In this document: piece after piece, positions 23,281 to 32,641 of the stretch
How the letters are laid out: every line of letters begins with the position of its first letter
Position numbering within the stretch: position 1 is the first letter of the stretch
DNA from: Devosia sp. LC5
GTDB lineage: Bacteria; Pseudomonadota; Alphaproteobacteria; Rhizobiales; Devosiaceae
Reading direction: 5' to 3'
Assembly (NCBI RefSeq): GCF_000735585.1
Contig: NZ_JNNO01000044.1
Span: 143,924 to 207,923 of the forward strand
Length of the DNA: 64,000 bases
Program-made: the position numbers and the translations under genes
The notes under the pieces: model-generated
The model's database searches: none
The model's input: the letters and a program-made list of their open reading frames with translations, nothing else
Told to the model about the DNA's origin: nothing

Positions 23281-24285
23281 TTAGATCGCCTTGCCCGCTG
23301 CATCGAATTTATAGATGCGGGTCTGGTCGGGCGTCAGATAGACTTCGTCGCCATGGGCAAAGGTCTGGTCGCCGTCGGTGCGGATGGTCATCAGGCCTAG
23401 GCCTCCGACATGGACGTGGAGGAACGTGTCTGATCCCAGCTGTTCGGCGACCCCGACCTTGCCTTTCCAGGTGCCGGGAACATTGTCGCGGCTGAGCTTG
23501 AAGTGTTCGGGGCGCACGCCGATGGAATGGGCGTTGTGCTTGGCCGCTTCGGGGCCATCGACGAAGTTCATCTTCGGGCTGCCGATGAAGCCGGCGACGA
23601 AGCGGTTGGCGGGCTTCTTGTAGAGGTCGAGCGGGGAGCCGAATTGCTCCACGTTCCCCGCGTTGAGCACGACGATGCGGTCGGCCATGGTCATGGCTTC
23701 CACCTGATCGTGGGTGACGTAGATCATCGTGGTCTTGAGCTGCTGGTGCAGTTCGGTGATTTCCAGCCGCATGTTGACGCGTAGCGCCGCGTCGAGATTG
23801 GACAGGGGCTCGTCGAACAGGAAGGCCTTGGGTTCGCGCACGATGGCGCGGCCGATGGCAACACGCTGCCGCTGGCCGCCGGACAGGGCGCGGGGGCGGC
23901 GGTCGAGATAAGAGGATAGGTTCAGCGTGCGGGCGGCATATTCGACCTTCTGATCGATCACTTCCTTTGATGCCTTGGCCATCTTGAGCGGGAAGGCAAT
24001 GTTGTCGCGCACCGTCATATGCGGATAGAGCGCGTAGGACTGGAACACCATGGCGAGGCCCCGCCGCGCGGGGGGAGCCTTTGTCATGTCCTGCCCGTCG
24101 AGCAGGATGGTGCCGGACGTGGTGTCTTCAAGCCCGGCGATCAGGCGGAGGAGGGTGGATTTGCCACAGCCGGATGGGCCAACGAAAACGACGAATTCCC
24201 CATCATTGATGTCGAGGGAGATGTCCGGGATGACCTGGACGTCGCCGAAGGACTTGTTGACGTGGGAGAGGGAGATGGAACCCAT
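23281..24285 (-). CDS. smoK: Polyol ABC transporter ATP-binding protein
   Basis: A 334-residue ATPase of the CUT1 (MalK/UgpC) family. Walker A is GPSGCGKST, the signature [14 protein letters not shown], Walker [13 protein letters not shown] and the switch His is in [17 protein letters not shown]-terminal TOBE-like regulatory domain follows from about residue 240 ([12 protein letters not shown]). It completes a binding protein-permease-permease-ATPase set matching rhizobial SmoEFGK for sorbitol/mannitol. The dehydrogenase gene lies 205 nt downstream across a repeat-filled gap. Confidence 0.9.
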   Translation of the reverse strand: MGSISLSHVNKSFGDVQVIPDISLDINDGEFVVFVGPSGCGKSTLLRLIAGLEDTTSGTILLDGQDMTKAPPARRGLAMVFQSYALYPHMTVRDNIAFPLKMAKASKEVIDQKVEYAARTLNLSSYLDRRPRALSGGQRQRVAIGRAIVREPKAFLFDEPLSNLDAALRVNMRLEITELHQQLKTTMIYVTHDQVEAMTMADRIVVLNAGNVEQFGSPLDLYKKPANRFVAGFIGSPKMNFVDGPEAAKHNAHSIGVRPEHFKLSRDNVPGTWKGKVGVAEQLGSDTFLHVHVGGLGLMTIRTDGDQTFAHGDEVYLTPDQTRIYKFDAAGKAI

Positions 24286-24296
24286 TTTCTAAGTCC

Positions 24297-25127
24297 TTAT
24301 TTCACTGCGCCGAAGGTGAGGCCGCGGACGAGTTGTTTCTGGCTGAACCAGCCCATGAGCAGGATTGGTGCGATGGCGAGCAGGGAGGCGGCGGAGAGCT
24401 TGGCGAGGAACAGGCCTTGCGGCGAGGAGAATGAGGAGATGAAGGCGGTGAGCGTGCCGGCGCGGCCCGAGGTCAGGGTGATGGTCCAGAAGGCTTCGTT
24501 CCAGGCGAGGATCACATTGAGCAGGAGCGTCGAGGCGATGCCGGGCACGGCCATGGGGACGAGGACGTGGACGATTTCATTCCAGAGTTCGGCACCGTCC
24601 ATGCGGGCGGCTTCCAGGATATCGACCGGGATTTCCTTGAAGTAGGTGTAGAGCATCCAGATGATGATCGGCAGGTTGATCAGCGTCATGATCAGGGTCA
24701 GGCCATGCACGGTGTCGAGCAGGCGCAGATCGCGGAAGATCAGGTAGATCGGGATGAGAACGCCCACGGCGGGCATCATCTTGGTGGAGAGCATCCACAT
24801 CAAGACGTCCTTGGTGCGCTTGGTGGGCGCGAAGGCCATGGCCCAGGCGGCTGGGATGCCGATGGCGAGGCCCAATAGGGTGGAGCCGACCGAGACCAGG
24901 ATCGAATTGATGGCGTGCTTGATATAGTCGGAGCGATCCTGCACGGCGCCGAAATTTTCCAGCGTGAAGGTTTCCGGGAAGAAGGTGGGCCGGGACGCGA
25001 TGGCTTCGGCCTCGGTTTTGAATGCGGTGAGGATCGTCCACAGGATGGGCGAGAACAGCAGGAGGGCGACAATCCAGGCGAGGGCGGTAAAGCCGATGCG
25101 GGTCCGGGTGGAGACGGTGCGGGCCAT
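24297..25127 (-). CDS. smoG: Polyol ABC transporter permease (MalG type)
   Basis: A 276-residue inner-membrane permease with about six hydrophobic segments; TM1 is ALAWIVALLLFSPILWTIL. The EAA loop reads EAARMDGAELWNEIVHVLVP. It is the second permease of the smo-like importer, 11 nt upstream of the ATPase gene, and separated from the first permease gene by 196 nt of inverted repeats. Confidence 0.9.
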   Translation of the reverse strand: MARTVSTRTRIGFTALAWIVALLLFSPILWTILTAFKTEAEAIASRPTFFPETFTLENFGAVQDRSDYIKHAINSILVSVGSTLLGLAIGIPAAWAMAFAPTKRTKDVLMWMLSTKMMPAVGVLIPIYLIFRDLRLLDTVHGLTLIMTLINLPIIIWMLYTYFKEIPVDILEAARMDGAELWNEIVHVLVPMAVPGIASTLLLNVILAWNEAFWTITLTSGRAGTLTAFISSFSSPQGLFLAKLSAASLLAIAPILLMGWFSQKQLVRGLTFGAVK

Positions 25128-25161
25128 GATTTAGTTCCTTGCGCCGGAGGGAGGGGCAGCC

Positions 25162-25294
25162 TCACCTCTCCCTTTGGGGGAGAGGTCGGCGGCGAAGCCG
25201 ACGGGTGAGGGGGCCTTTTTCCTGGCCCGGTGCTTGGGGAAGGCCCCCTCACCCGACCCAAGGGGGTCGACCTCTCCCCCAAAGGGAGAGGTGA
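25162..25294. repeat. Nested inverted repeat between permease genes
   Basis: The outer arms TCACCTCTCCCTTTGGGGGA... (25162-25188) and their exact complement (25268-25294), plus inner arms CGGGTGAGGGGGCC / GGCCCCCTCACCCG (25202-25215, 25242-25255), make a large stem. It fills the gap between the two permease genes of one operon. Confidence 0.85.
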
Positions 25295-25323
25295 AGAGGG
25301 GTCGGCTACACAATTTGGAAAAC

Positions 25324-26196
25324 TCACGCATCCAAGTTCTTCCCCACTGCGCGCATCAGGAAGAAGGCCACGATATTGGCGATGATGACGGCGACGACGC
25401 CGCCGGCCGAGCCGGCGCCGATGTCATTGGACAAGATGCCGGTGCGGAAAACCAGGAAGGTGATATTGGTGGAGGCATAACCTGGCCCGCCCCCGGTGGT
25501 GACGCGGATTTCGGCGAAGATGCCGAGCAGGAAAATGGTCTGGATCAGGATGACGATGGTGATGGCCCGGGCCATATGGGGCAGGATGATGTAGTAGAAG
25601 CGGTTGAGCGCATTGGCGCCGTCCATTTCGGCGGCTTCGCGCTGTTCTTCGGACAAAGATTGCAATGCGGTGAGCAGGATCAGCGTGGCGAAGGGCAGCC
25701 ATTGCCAGGCCACGATGACGATCACCGAAAACAGCGGATATTGATTGAACCAATCGACTGGCTGCAGGCCGAAGGCCTTCCACAGGTGGCCGAGCATGCC
25801 ATAGCCGGGATGCATGAAGCCGTTCTTCCAGATCAGTGCCGCGACGGGCGGCATGACGAAGAAGGGCGAGATGACCAGGATGCGCAAAATGCCCTGGCCC
25901 CAGATCGGCTGATCGAGCAGGAGCGCCAGCAGGGTGCCGCCGATGACGGTGATGGCCAGCACGCCGCCAACGAGAATGAGGGTATTGACCAGCGACTGGG
26001 TGAAGCTGGGATCGCCGATGACATAGATATAGTTGGCCCAGCCGGCAAAGCCGGTCATCATCGGGTTGATCAGGCTATAATTCTGGAAGCTGAACCACAG
26101 GGTCATCACCAGCGGAACGATCATCCAGATCAGCAGCACGATGACGGCGGGCGCCATCATGATGCGGGAGAGGGTGCGGGTTTGGGCGGTGGCCAT
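25324..26196 (-). CDS. smoF: Polyol ABC transporter permease (MalF type)
   Basis: A 290-residue permease beginning MATAQTRTLSRIMMAPAV; a longer in-frame extension runs through repeat DNA and is rejected. There are about six membrane segments and the EAA loop EAAEMDGANALNRFYYIILP. It lies downstream of the binding-protein gene across a 231-nt repeat-bearing gap. With the MalG-type permease it would form the transmembrane channel. Confidence 0.9.
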   Translation of the reverse strand: MATAQTRTLSRIMMAPAVIVLLIWMIVPLVMTLWFSFQNYSLINPMMTGFAGWANYIYVIGDPSFTQSLVNTLILVGGVLAITVIGGTLLALLLDQPIWGQGILRILVISPFFVMPPVAALIWKNGFMHPGYGMLGHLWKAFGLQPVDWFNQYPLFSVIVIVAWQWLPFATLILLTALQSLSEEQREAAEMDGANALNRFYYIILPHMARAITIVILIQTIFLLGIFAEIRVTTGGGPGYASTNITFLVFRTGILSNDIGAGSAGGVVAVIIANIVAFFLMRAVGKNLDA

Positions 26197-26220
26197 GCTG
26201 GTGATCCCGGTGTGGCGGAG

Positions 26221-26355
26221 GGAACCCCCTCCCTTCCCTCCCCGCAAGGGGAGGGCGACTGCGGTGGTTGTGGCGGGATGGTGCGCCGGTGAGCGTGGCA
26301 CCATCGCGCCACGGTCTCGATTTGTCCCCTCGCCCCTCAGGGGAGAGGTGATCTG
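26221..26355. repeat. Palindromic repeats between binding-protein and permease genes
   Basis: CCTCCCC-GCAA-GGGGAGG (about 26236-26253) and CCCCTC-GCC-CCTCAGGGGAGAGG (about 26328-26349) resemble the hairpin units at 2781-2920. Such a position favours a higher level of binding-protein message than permease message. Confidence 0.65.
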
Positions 26356-26427
26356 TGGCATAGCCGATTGATCCTGCCGGTTTGGGTGGGGGTGCGCGAC
26401 GCATCCCCACCCCATGCGGGAGAAAAC

Positions 26428-27738
26428 CTACTTGATATAACCGGCGCGGGTCATGTCGCGGGTGGCGGCGTCCTGGGCTTGAGCCAGGGCGTCGTCGGCG
26501 GACATCTGGCCGGCGAGAGCCGCCGAGAAGAGCTGGCCGACATTGGTGGCGATACCGGCGAATTCGGGGATCGCCACGAATTGCACGCCGGTATAGGGCA
26601 CGGGCTGGACGGTCGGTTCGCTCGGATTGGCTGAGTTGATGGAATCCAGCGTCATCTTGGCGAAGGGCGCGGCGGCCTGATAATCGGCATTGGCATAGAG
26701 CGAGGCGCGGGTGCCCGGAGGCACGTTGGCCCAACCGTCCTGCGCGGCGACCGTCTCGAGATAGGCCTTGTTGGTCGCCCAATTGATGAACTGGACGGCC
26801 GCATCCTGGTTCTGCGAGCTGGTGGGGATGGCCAGCGACCACGCCCAGAGCCAGTTGCCGCGCTTGCCCAGGCCATTATCGGGCGCCAGGGCAAAGCCGA
26901 CCTGGTCGGCGACGGTGGAGTCCGTCGGGTTGATCACGAAGGAGGCGGCGACGGTGGCGTCGATCCACATGCCGCATTTGCCCTGCTGGAACAGGGTGAG
27001 GTTTTCGTTGAAGCCGTTGGACGAGGCGCCGGCGGGGCCGGCATCAGCCATCAGGGAAAGATAGGTGTCGAGGGTGGACTTCCATTCGGGCTGATCGAAC
27101 TGGGGCTTCCAGCTTTCATCGAACCAGCGGGCGCCGAAGGAATTGGACATGGCGGTGAGGAAAGCCATGTTCTCGCCCCAGCCGGCCTTGCCGCGCAGGC
27201 AGATGCCGTTGATGTCATTGGCACGGTCGGTCATGGCGCGGGCGGCCTCGCCGATGAATTCCCAGGTAGGGGCGTCGGGCATGGTGAGGCCCGCCTTTTC
27301 CATCAGGTCCTTGCGATACATGACCATGGAGCTTTCGCCATAGAAGGGGGCCGCATAGAGCTTGCCTTCGTAGGAGAGACCATCGCGGATGGGCGGCAGC
27401 AGATCATCGACGTCATAGGCGGCGTCGGCGCTCAGACCATCGAGCGGGACCAGCCAGCCCTGCTTGGCCCAGATCGGGGCTTCATAGGTGCCGATGGTCA
27501 TCACGTCATATTGGCCGCCATTGGTGGCGATGTCGGTGGTGACGTTCTGGCGCAGGGTGTTTTCTTCGAGCACCACCCAGTTGAGTTCGATGCCGGTATC
27601 GGCGGTGAAGGCGGACGACAGGCCCTGCATGCGCACCATGTCGCCATTGTTCACAGTGGCAATGGTGAGGGTCTGCGCGGATGCGGATGTGGCCAGCGCA
27701 AGCGTCAAAGCGCCCACGAAAAGGGGTGTAAGTTTCAT
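26428..27738 (-). CDS. smoE: Polyol ABC transporter substrate-binding protein
   Basis: A 436-residue periplasmic protein of the CUT1 family-1 binding proteins. The signal peptide is MKLTPLFVGALTLALATSASA, cut before QTLTIA. GGAGG lies 8 nt before the ATG at 27738. Aromatic-rich stretches (YAAPFYGESSMVMYRKDLME; WLWAWSLAIP) are as expected for sugar or polyol binding. First structural gene of the polyol operon and downstream of the SorC-type regulator gene on the same strand (161-nt gap, which must hold the promoter). Confidence 0.9.
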   Translation of the reverse strand: MKLTPLFVGALTLALATSASAQTLTIATVNNGDMVRMQGLSSAFTADTGIELNWVVLEENTLRQNVTTDIATNGGQYDVMTIGTYEAPIWAKQGWLVPLDGLSADAAYDVDDLLPPIRDGLSYEGKLYAAPFYGESSMVMYRKDLMEKAGLTMPDAPTWEFIGEAARAMTDRANDINGICLRGKAGWGENMAFLTAMSNSFGARWFDESWKPQFDQPEWKSTLDTYLSLMADAGPAGASSNGFNENLTLFQQGKCGMWIDATVAASFVINPTDSTVADQVGFALAPDNGLGKRGNWLWAWSLAIPTSSQNQDAAVQFINWATNKAYLETVAAQDGWANVPPGTRASLYANADYQAAAPFAKMTLDSINSANPSEPTVQPVPYTGVQFVAIPEFAGIATNVGQLFSAALAGQMSADDALAQAQDAATRDMTRAGYIK

Positions 27739-27899
27739 CAAATTCCTCCCGTACCGGAACGGGCATTTGTTCCAGTCATGAGCAAATACTCGCACATCAT
27801 GCGGCAGAGTCAAGCGTGTCATGCGCCGGGCGCGTGACGTACGTGCCGCAGGAAATGGCCAATTTTGGGGGATTAATGTGGTGGGTCAGCGGATTGGTG

Positions 27900-28853
27900 C
27901 TAGGCCAGCAGGCCTTCGGCGGTAGCTTCATCGGTGATGATGCCATTGACCAGGCGACGGTTCAGTGTGGCGCGGATGCCGGGCAATTTTTTGCGGCCCA
28001 TGGCAATTGCTATGACCAGGGAGTTTTCGCGTGAGGGAATCGAGGCGGAGGCAACGCGCTCATTGGTGAGGCCTTCGATCAGCTTGCCCTCGGCGTCAAA
28101 GCTCCAGCCGCAGATCTCGCCGACGGCGCCGGCTTTCTGCAGGGCCTTGAGTTCGTCATCGGAGATAAAGCCATCGAGATAGAGCGGCGCGTCGGGGCCG
28201 ATTTCGCCGACGCCGACAAAGGTGACGTCGGCCTGGGCGGCGAGAGCCAGGGTTTCGCGGATCATGGGCTGGGAATGCAGCATTTCGCGCTCGCGGGCCG
28301 AGGAGGCGATGACGGGCAGGGGCATGGGGAAACTGCGGGCCTTGACCGTGTCGGCGACGTTGAAAATGACGTTGTAGAAGGCGGCCGAGCCGTCGGGGGC
28401 GATACTGCCGGTCAGCGCCACCACCTTGTGGTGCGGGCATTCCATGGGCATGAGCTGCTCGATGGCGGCCTTGAGCGTGCGGCCGGTGCCGATGGCCATG
28501 ATGATGGGATCGGCCCGCTTGAGCCAGCGTTCGATCTCGGCGGCGGCAGCTTCGGCCAGGCCAATCGTGGTGGAGGTGCTGGCCGGATCGGAGGGCACGA
28601 TTTCTACCAGGTCGAGCGCAAAGCGGGATTTGAGGCGCGCGGCCAGGTCCATGCAGCGGCCGATGGGGTGGTCGAGCCGGACCTTGATCAGGCCTTCGCT
28701 GACCGAGAGGGAGACGAGGCGTTGGGCGGATTGGCGGGAAATGCCGAGTTTGGCCGCGATTTCTTCCTGGGTATTGCCGGCAACGTAATAGAGCCAGCCG
28801 GCCCGCGCAGCGTCATCGAGCCGCGTACTGGGGCTATCGGTTTTGTTGGCCAT
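27900..28853 (-). CDS. smoC: SorC/DeoR-family sugar-responsive transcription regulator
   Basis: A 317-residue regulator. The helix-turn-helix is TQEEIAAKLGISRQSAQRLV (about residues 28-47), followed by the sugar-binding SorC effector domain (about 60-315), where GTGRTLKAAIEQL and VGVGEIGPDAPLY are typical. It sits just upstream of the polyol transporter genes in the same orientation, as SmoC does in rhizobia, and probably responds to a phosphorylated sugar or polyol. Whether it activates or represses cannot be told. Confidence 0.88.
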   Translation of the reverse strand: MANKTDSPSTRLDDAARAGWLYYVAGNTQEEIAAKLGISRQSAQRLVSLSVSEGLIKVRLDHPIGRCMDLAARLKSRFALDLVEIVPSDPASTSTTIGLAEAAAAEIERWLKRADPIIMAIGTGRTLKAAIEQLMPMECPHHKVVALTGSIAPDGSAAFYNVIFNVADTVKARSFPMPLPVIASSAREREMLHSQPMIRETLALAAQADVTFVGVGEIGPDAPLYLDGFISDDELKALQKAGAVGEICGWSFDAEGKLIEGLTNERVASASIPSRENSLVIAIAMGRKKLPGIRATLNRRLVNGIITDEATAEGLLA

Positions 28854-28923
28854 GCCGATTCCTCGAAATCATGGGGCGGATATTGGGGCGAGGGTGGTGG
28901 CGCTGCAAGCGGTAGATTGGCCG

Positions 28924-29685
28924 CTAGCTCTTGGGGAGGCCCTGACGGAGCTGGCTGAGGGCGGTGCGGATGTCGCGTTCGGTGTCCTTGAGGTGCAGGC
29001 GCATGGCTTCGGCGGCGGCGCGGCCATTGCCTTGTCTGATACAGTCCAGGATGCGCTGATGGGCTTCGACGGTGTGGGCGAGGGTGTGACCGCGCTGTTC
29101 GTGGCCGCGGCGGCTGATGAAAAAGCCTTCGCGCAGGGGCTGGGCCATGGCTTCGAAGAGATAGCCGAGCACGCGATTGCCGCTGGCGAGGGCCACGGCC
29201 TCGTGGAAGCCGACATCATAGGTGTGGAAGCGCAGTTCCTGCTCGGGGGTGTCGAGGCCCCCGGCGAGGGTTTCGCGCATGCCTTCGAGGGCGCTTTCAA
29301 TGGCGGTCTGGCCGGCGCGGGTGGAGCGCTTGGCGGCCAGGGTCGCCGACTGAACTTCGAGGGAAAGCCGCACTTCGATCAGATCGTACAGGCCCTTGGG
29401 GTCGTAGCGGATGATCGAGGTGAGAAAATCGGCGAAGGCGGCGCCATCGGGTTCGCGCACCACGGCGCGGCGGCCGCGCGCCAGTTCGAGCAGGCCGCGA
29501 CCCTCGAGCAGTTTCACTGCCTCGCGAATGGTCAGGCGGCTGACCTCGTAGCGCCCCGCAAGTTCGGCTTCGCTGGGCAGGCTCGTGCCCGGCACCAATT
29601 CACCCAGAATCATGCTGGCCAGATCGTCCGCAACCACGCTTGCCGCCGATTGGTCGGGGCGAGCATCCCCATCGTGATGGACCAT
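28924..29685 (-). CDS. FadR-type GntR transcription regulator
   Basis: A 253-residue regulator with an N-terminal winged helix (PSEAELAGRYEVSRLTIREAVKLLEGRGLL split around residues 38-65) and a C-terminal FCD ligand domain with metal-ligand residues in HTYDVGFHEAVA and in a later HQRIL segment. AGGAGG precedes the ATG at 29685. It is divergent from the chvE-gguAB genes, with two AAGGTATC(T/A)GA half-sites in the shared region, so it is the likely repressor of sugar uptake. The effector is unknown; family members sense organic acids or sugar acids. Confidence 0.87.
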   Translation of the reverse strand: MVHHDGDARPDQSAASVVADDLASMILGELVPGTSLPSEAELAGRYEVSRLTIREAVKLLEGRGLLELARGRRAVVREPDGAAFADFLTSIIRYDPKGLYDLIEVRLSLEVQSATLAAKRSTRAGQTAIESALEGMRETLAGGLDTPEQELRFHTYDVGFHEAVALASGNRVLGYLFEAMAQPLREGFFISRRGHEQRGHTLAHTVEAHQRILDCIRQGNGRAAAEAMRLHLKDTERDIRTALSQLRQGLPKS

Positions 29686-30105
29686 TTTTCCTCCTGATAT
29701 CTGATACCTTTGCATCCGCCGGGGCCGTTTGAACGGCGCCTCATGCGAATGTCCTCCGAAGGCGGACAGACGATATAGGGCGCAGCGATGCACCGCAACT
29801 GCGACTATTGTCGGGCAAGACACAGGCTTGTTAGCCAGTTGCGCTGGAAGCCGCTTTACAAAAGGTATCTGACTATTCTAGCTTCCGGGCGTGGGCTTGG
29901 GAGGGCCTAAACGGCAATTGCCGTTCCTTGTGGAGGATTTTCATGCAGCAACGAATGACGGCGAGCCTGCGGGTGTCTGCCCGCTGTTACCCGTCGCGGG
30001 ATCGGTCTCGATTTCCGGTTTTTGCGCCCTGCATGTCGAGCCGGCTCTCCCCTGACGACCATTCCAACTCTTTATGAACTCGAAATACAAAAAGGGAGTC
30101 GAGAC
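29686..30105. promoter_or_regulatory. Divergent control region, gntR / chvE-gguAB
   Basis: This 420-nt gap has no gene I accept. Two copies of a similar motif face outward: CAAAGGTATCAG on the minus strand (29712-29701) and AAAGGTATCTGA on the plus strand (29861-29872). One lies just upstream of the regulator start, the other in the promoter zone for chvE. They are candidate operators for the GntR protein. The rest, up to the GTG of chvE, is a leader of about 200 nt with no recognised riboswitch. Confidence 0.5.
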
Positions 30106-31179
30106 GTGAAGGTTTTCAAAACGCTTGCCACCGTGCTGGCAGTCGGCGCCATGGCACTGACGGCTTCGACGGCGGCCTTCGCCCAGGACAAGGGCCAGAT
30201 CGGCATCGCCATGCCGACCCAGTCGTCGCTGCGCTGGATCTCGGACGGCAACGAACTCAAGGCCGCGCTGGAAGGCAAGGGCTACACCGTCGACCTGCAA
30301 TATGCGGAAGACGATATCCCCAACCAGCTTGCCCAGATCGAAAACATGGTCACCAAGGGCGTCAAGGCCCTGGTGGTTGCTTCGATCGACGGCACCACGC
30401 TGAGCGCCGTGCTGCAGCAGGCAGCTGATGCCGGCATCAAGGTCATCGCTTATGATCGCCTGATCCGCGAAACGGCCAACGTGGACTATTACACCACGTT
30501 CGACAATTTCCAGGTCGGCGTGCTGCAGGCCAATTCGATCCTGAAGGGTCTGGGCTATCCGGAAAACCAGGGTCCGTTCAATATCGAGCTGTTCGGCGGT
30601 TCCCCCGACGATAACAACGCCTTCTTCTTCTATGACGGCGCGATGAGCGTGTTCCAGCCGCTGATCGATTCCGGCGTGCTGGTGGTCAAGTCCGGCCAGC
30701 AGGGCATGGACACTGTCGGTACCCTGCGTTGGGACGGTGCTGTCGCACAGGCCCGCATGGACAATATCCTGTCCGCCAACTACTCGGACGGTTCGCGCGT
30801 TGACGCGGTTCTGTCCCCCTATGATGGTCTGAGCCGCGGTATCATCTCTTCGCTGCGCGGCATTGGCTACGGCTCTGCCGACCAGCCTTGGCCGGTCATT
30901 TCGGGCCAGGATGCCGAAGCCCCCTCGGTCAAGGCGATCATTGCCGGGGAGCAGTATTCGACCGTCTACAAGGACACGCGCGAACTGGCCCGTGTCACTG
31001 GCGATCTGGTTGACACCGTGCTGAGCGGTGGCACGCCTGAGGGTCTGGACACCACGACCTACGACAACGGCGTCAAGGTCGTTCCCTCGATCCTGCTGAC
31101 TCCCTATGAGGTCGACAAGTCGAACTACCAGGAACTGGTGATCGACTCTGGTTACCTCAAGCCTGAAGACGTGCAGTAA
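30106..31179 (+). CDS. chvE: Multiple-monosaccharide ABC transporter binding protein ChvE (copy 1)
   Basis: A 357-residue periplasmic CUT2 binding protein starting at GTG (30106); the signal peptide runs to TAAFAQ. ChvE binds galactose, glucose, arabinose and other sugars, and in Agrobacterium also signals to VirA. The ligand region includes SLRWISDG (about 43-50), [14 protein letters not shown] and [10 protein letters not shown] strong terminator follows, so this copy can be expressed alone. A second, highly similar copy lies 313 nt downstream. Confidence 0.9.
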   Translation: MKVFKTLATVLAVGAMALTASTAAFAQDKGQIGIAMPTQSSLRWISDGNELKAALEGKGYTVDLQYAEDDIPNQLAQIENMVTKGVKALVVASIDGTTLSAVLQQAADAGIKVIAYDRLIRETANVDYYTTFDNFQVGVLQANSILKGLGYPENQGPFNIELFGGSPDDNNAFFFYDGAMSVFQPLIDSGVLVVKSGQQGMDTVGTLRWDGAVAQARMDNILSANYSDGSRVDAVLSPYDGLSRGIISSLRGIGYGSADQPWPVISGQDAEAPSVKAIIAGEQYSTVYKDTRELARVTGDLVDTVLSGGTPEGLDTTTYDNGVKVVPSILLTPYEVDKSNYQELVIDSGYLKPEDVQ

Positions 31180-31492
31180 GCAGCCTGCTGCCTGAATAAA
31201 GGGCCCCGCGGCGACGCGGGGCCTCGTTTTATCTAACAATTTGAGGGACATCGAAATAATGAGTAAATCGATGCACGTACCTCAAAATTCTTGCGAAGGT
31301 TCATTGCGTGCCATATTCTCGGGTTGTTGGCTTGGGAAGGGCAAGGCGCAAGGCCGCCAACTGGATAGGTCAAGCAGACCAGGATCTGGTGTCGTGTAAA
31401 TCGGTTCGATCATTGCGCTGTCACAATGCAATGACGAGCTCGTCTTTGCGCGTTCCTGAACAAGACTGCACAACATCGTTAGGGAGAAAAGA
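31180..31492. other. Gap between the two chvE copies
   Basis: 313 nt. It contains the terminator of copy 1 (31202-31230) and an interrupted dyad: AATTTGAGG (31238-31246) and CATCGA (31249-31254) opposite TCGATG (31268-31273) and CCTCAAAATT (31280-31289). The second half should hold the promoter and leader of copy 2. A 62-codon frame here has no supporting features. Confidence 0.55.
31202..31230 (+). terminator. Terminator after chvE copy 1
   Basis: GGCCCCGCG pairs with CGCGGGGCC around a GCGA loop, followed by TCGTTTT. It starts 23 nt after the stop codon. Confidence 0.88.
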
Positions 31493-32566
31493 ATGAACAT
31501 TTTTAAGTCGTTCGCCGCCGTGGCTTTGACGGGGGCGTTCGTGCTGGGCTCGGCGGGCCTGGTCGCCGCCCAGGACAAGGGCACGATCGGCATTTCCATG
31601 CCGGAACAGACCACTTTGCGCTGGAATTCGGATGGTGCCGAGCTCAAGTCGGCGCTGGAGGCCAAGGGCTACACCGTCGATCTGCAATATGCGGGCGACG
31701 ATATCCCTAACCAGCTCGCCCAGATCGAAAACATGGTCACCAAGGGTTCCAAGGCTCTGGTGATTGCGGCCCTGGACGGCACGACGCTGAGCGCGGTGCT
31801 CGAGCAGGCTGCGGCCGCAGGCGTCAAGGTCATCGCCTATGACCGGCTGATCCGCGACACGGCCAATGTCGACTATTACACCACGTTCGACAACTTCAAG
31901 GTTGGCGTGCTGCAGGCCAATTCGATCCTCAAGGGCCTGGGTTATCCCGAGAAGGCTGGCCCGTTCAATATCGAGCTGTTCGGCGGTTCGCCCGACGACA
32001 ACAACGCCTTCTTCTTCTATGACGGCGCCATGAGCGTGCTGCAGCCGCTGATCGATTCCGGCGTGCTGGTGGTCAAGTCCGGCCAGCAGGGCATGGACAA
32101 GGTGGGCACGCTGCGCTGGGACGGGGCGACTGCCCAGGCCCGCATGGATAACCTGCTCTCGGCCTATTATTCGGACGGCAGCCATGTCGATGCCGTGCTT
32201 TCGCCCAATGATGGGGTGGCGCGTGGCATCATCTCCTCGCTCAAGGGCATCGGTTATGGTTCGGCCGATCTGGCCTATCCGATCATTTCGGGCCAGGACG
32301 CTGAAATCCCCTCGATCAAGGCGATCATTGCCGGCGAGCAGTATTCCACAGTCTATAAGGATACGCGCGAGCTGGCCCGCGTCACCGGCGATCTCGTTGA
32401 TACCGTGCTGAGCGGCGCCACACCCGAAGGGCTCGATACGACCACGTATAACAATGGCAACAAGGTCGTACCCTCGATCCTTCTCACGCCCTATGAAGTG
32501 GACGCGGTCAACTACAAGGAACTCGTGGTTGACTCGGGCTACATCAAGGAAGAAGACCTGAAATAA
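31493..32566 (+). CDS. chvE: Multiple-monosaccharide ABC transporter binding protein ChvE (copy 2)
   Basis: A 357-residue CUT2 binding protein, by eye about 85% identical to copy 1 after the signal peptide ([20 protein letters not shown]...). Differences fall in likely ligand loops: TLRWNSDG in place of SLRWISDG, and SPNDGVARG in place of [13 protein letters not shown] precedes the ATG. It is followed by a hairpin and then gguA, so this copy is the one linked to the transporter. The pair suggests gene duplication with possible change of sugar preference. Confidence 0.9.
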   Translation: MNIFKSFAAVALTGAFVLGSAGLVAAQDKGTIGISMPEQTTLRWNSDGAELKSALEAKGYTVDLQYAGDDIPNQLAQIENMVTKGSKALVIAALDGTTLSAVLEQAAAAGVKVIAYDRLIRDTANVDYYTTFDNFKVGVLQANSILKGLGYPEKAGPFNIELFGGSPDDNNAFFFYDGAMSVLQPLIDSGVLVVKSGQQGMDKVGTLRWDGATAQARMDNLLSAYYSDGSHVDAVLSPNDGVARGIISSLKGIGYGSADLAYPIISGQDAEIPSIKAIIAGEQYSTVYKDTRELARVTGDLVDTVLSGATPEGLDTTTYNNGNKVVPSILLTPYEVDAVNYKELVVDSGYIKEEDLK

Positions 32567-32586
32567 AGACGATTGACCAAACCGGG

Positions 32587-32613
32587 GGCCCGCAGATAAA
32601 GCGGGCCTCTTTC
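32587..32613 (+). terminator. Hairpin/attenuator between chvE copy 2 and gguA
   Basis: GGCCCGC pairs with GCGGGCC around AGATAAA, followed by TCTTTC. Weak T-run; likely partial termination or protection of the binding-protein message end, since gguA follows in 29 nt. Confidence 0.6.
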
Positions 32614-32641
32614 GAGCGACCCTACCGCCGGTGAGTGCAGT

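Noticed and set aside
25174..26292. 372-codon plus-strand frame over the permease gene and repeats
   Set aside because: Antisense to a permease and extends through inverted repeats at both ends.
27756..27773. GGAAC and GTTCC near the smoE start as an EcfG promoter
   Set aside because: Spacing and -10 do not match in either direction. It is only a short inverted repeat (GGAAC-N8-GTTCC) that might be an operator.
29941..31251. 436-codon minus-strand frame over chvE copy 1
   Set aside because: Antisense to a clear binding protein; a similar shadow occurs opposite copy 2, as expected from duplicated coding sequence.
31308..31496. 62-codon frame between the chvE copies
   Set aside because: Composition unlike neighbours, no ribosome site and it overlaps the next start; it lies in a probable promoter/leader.
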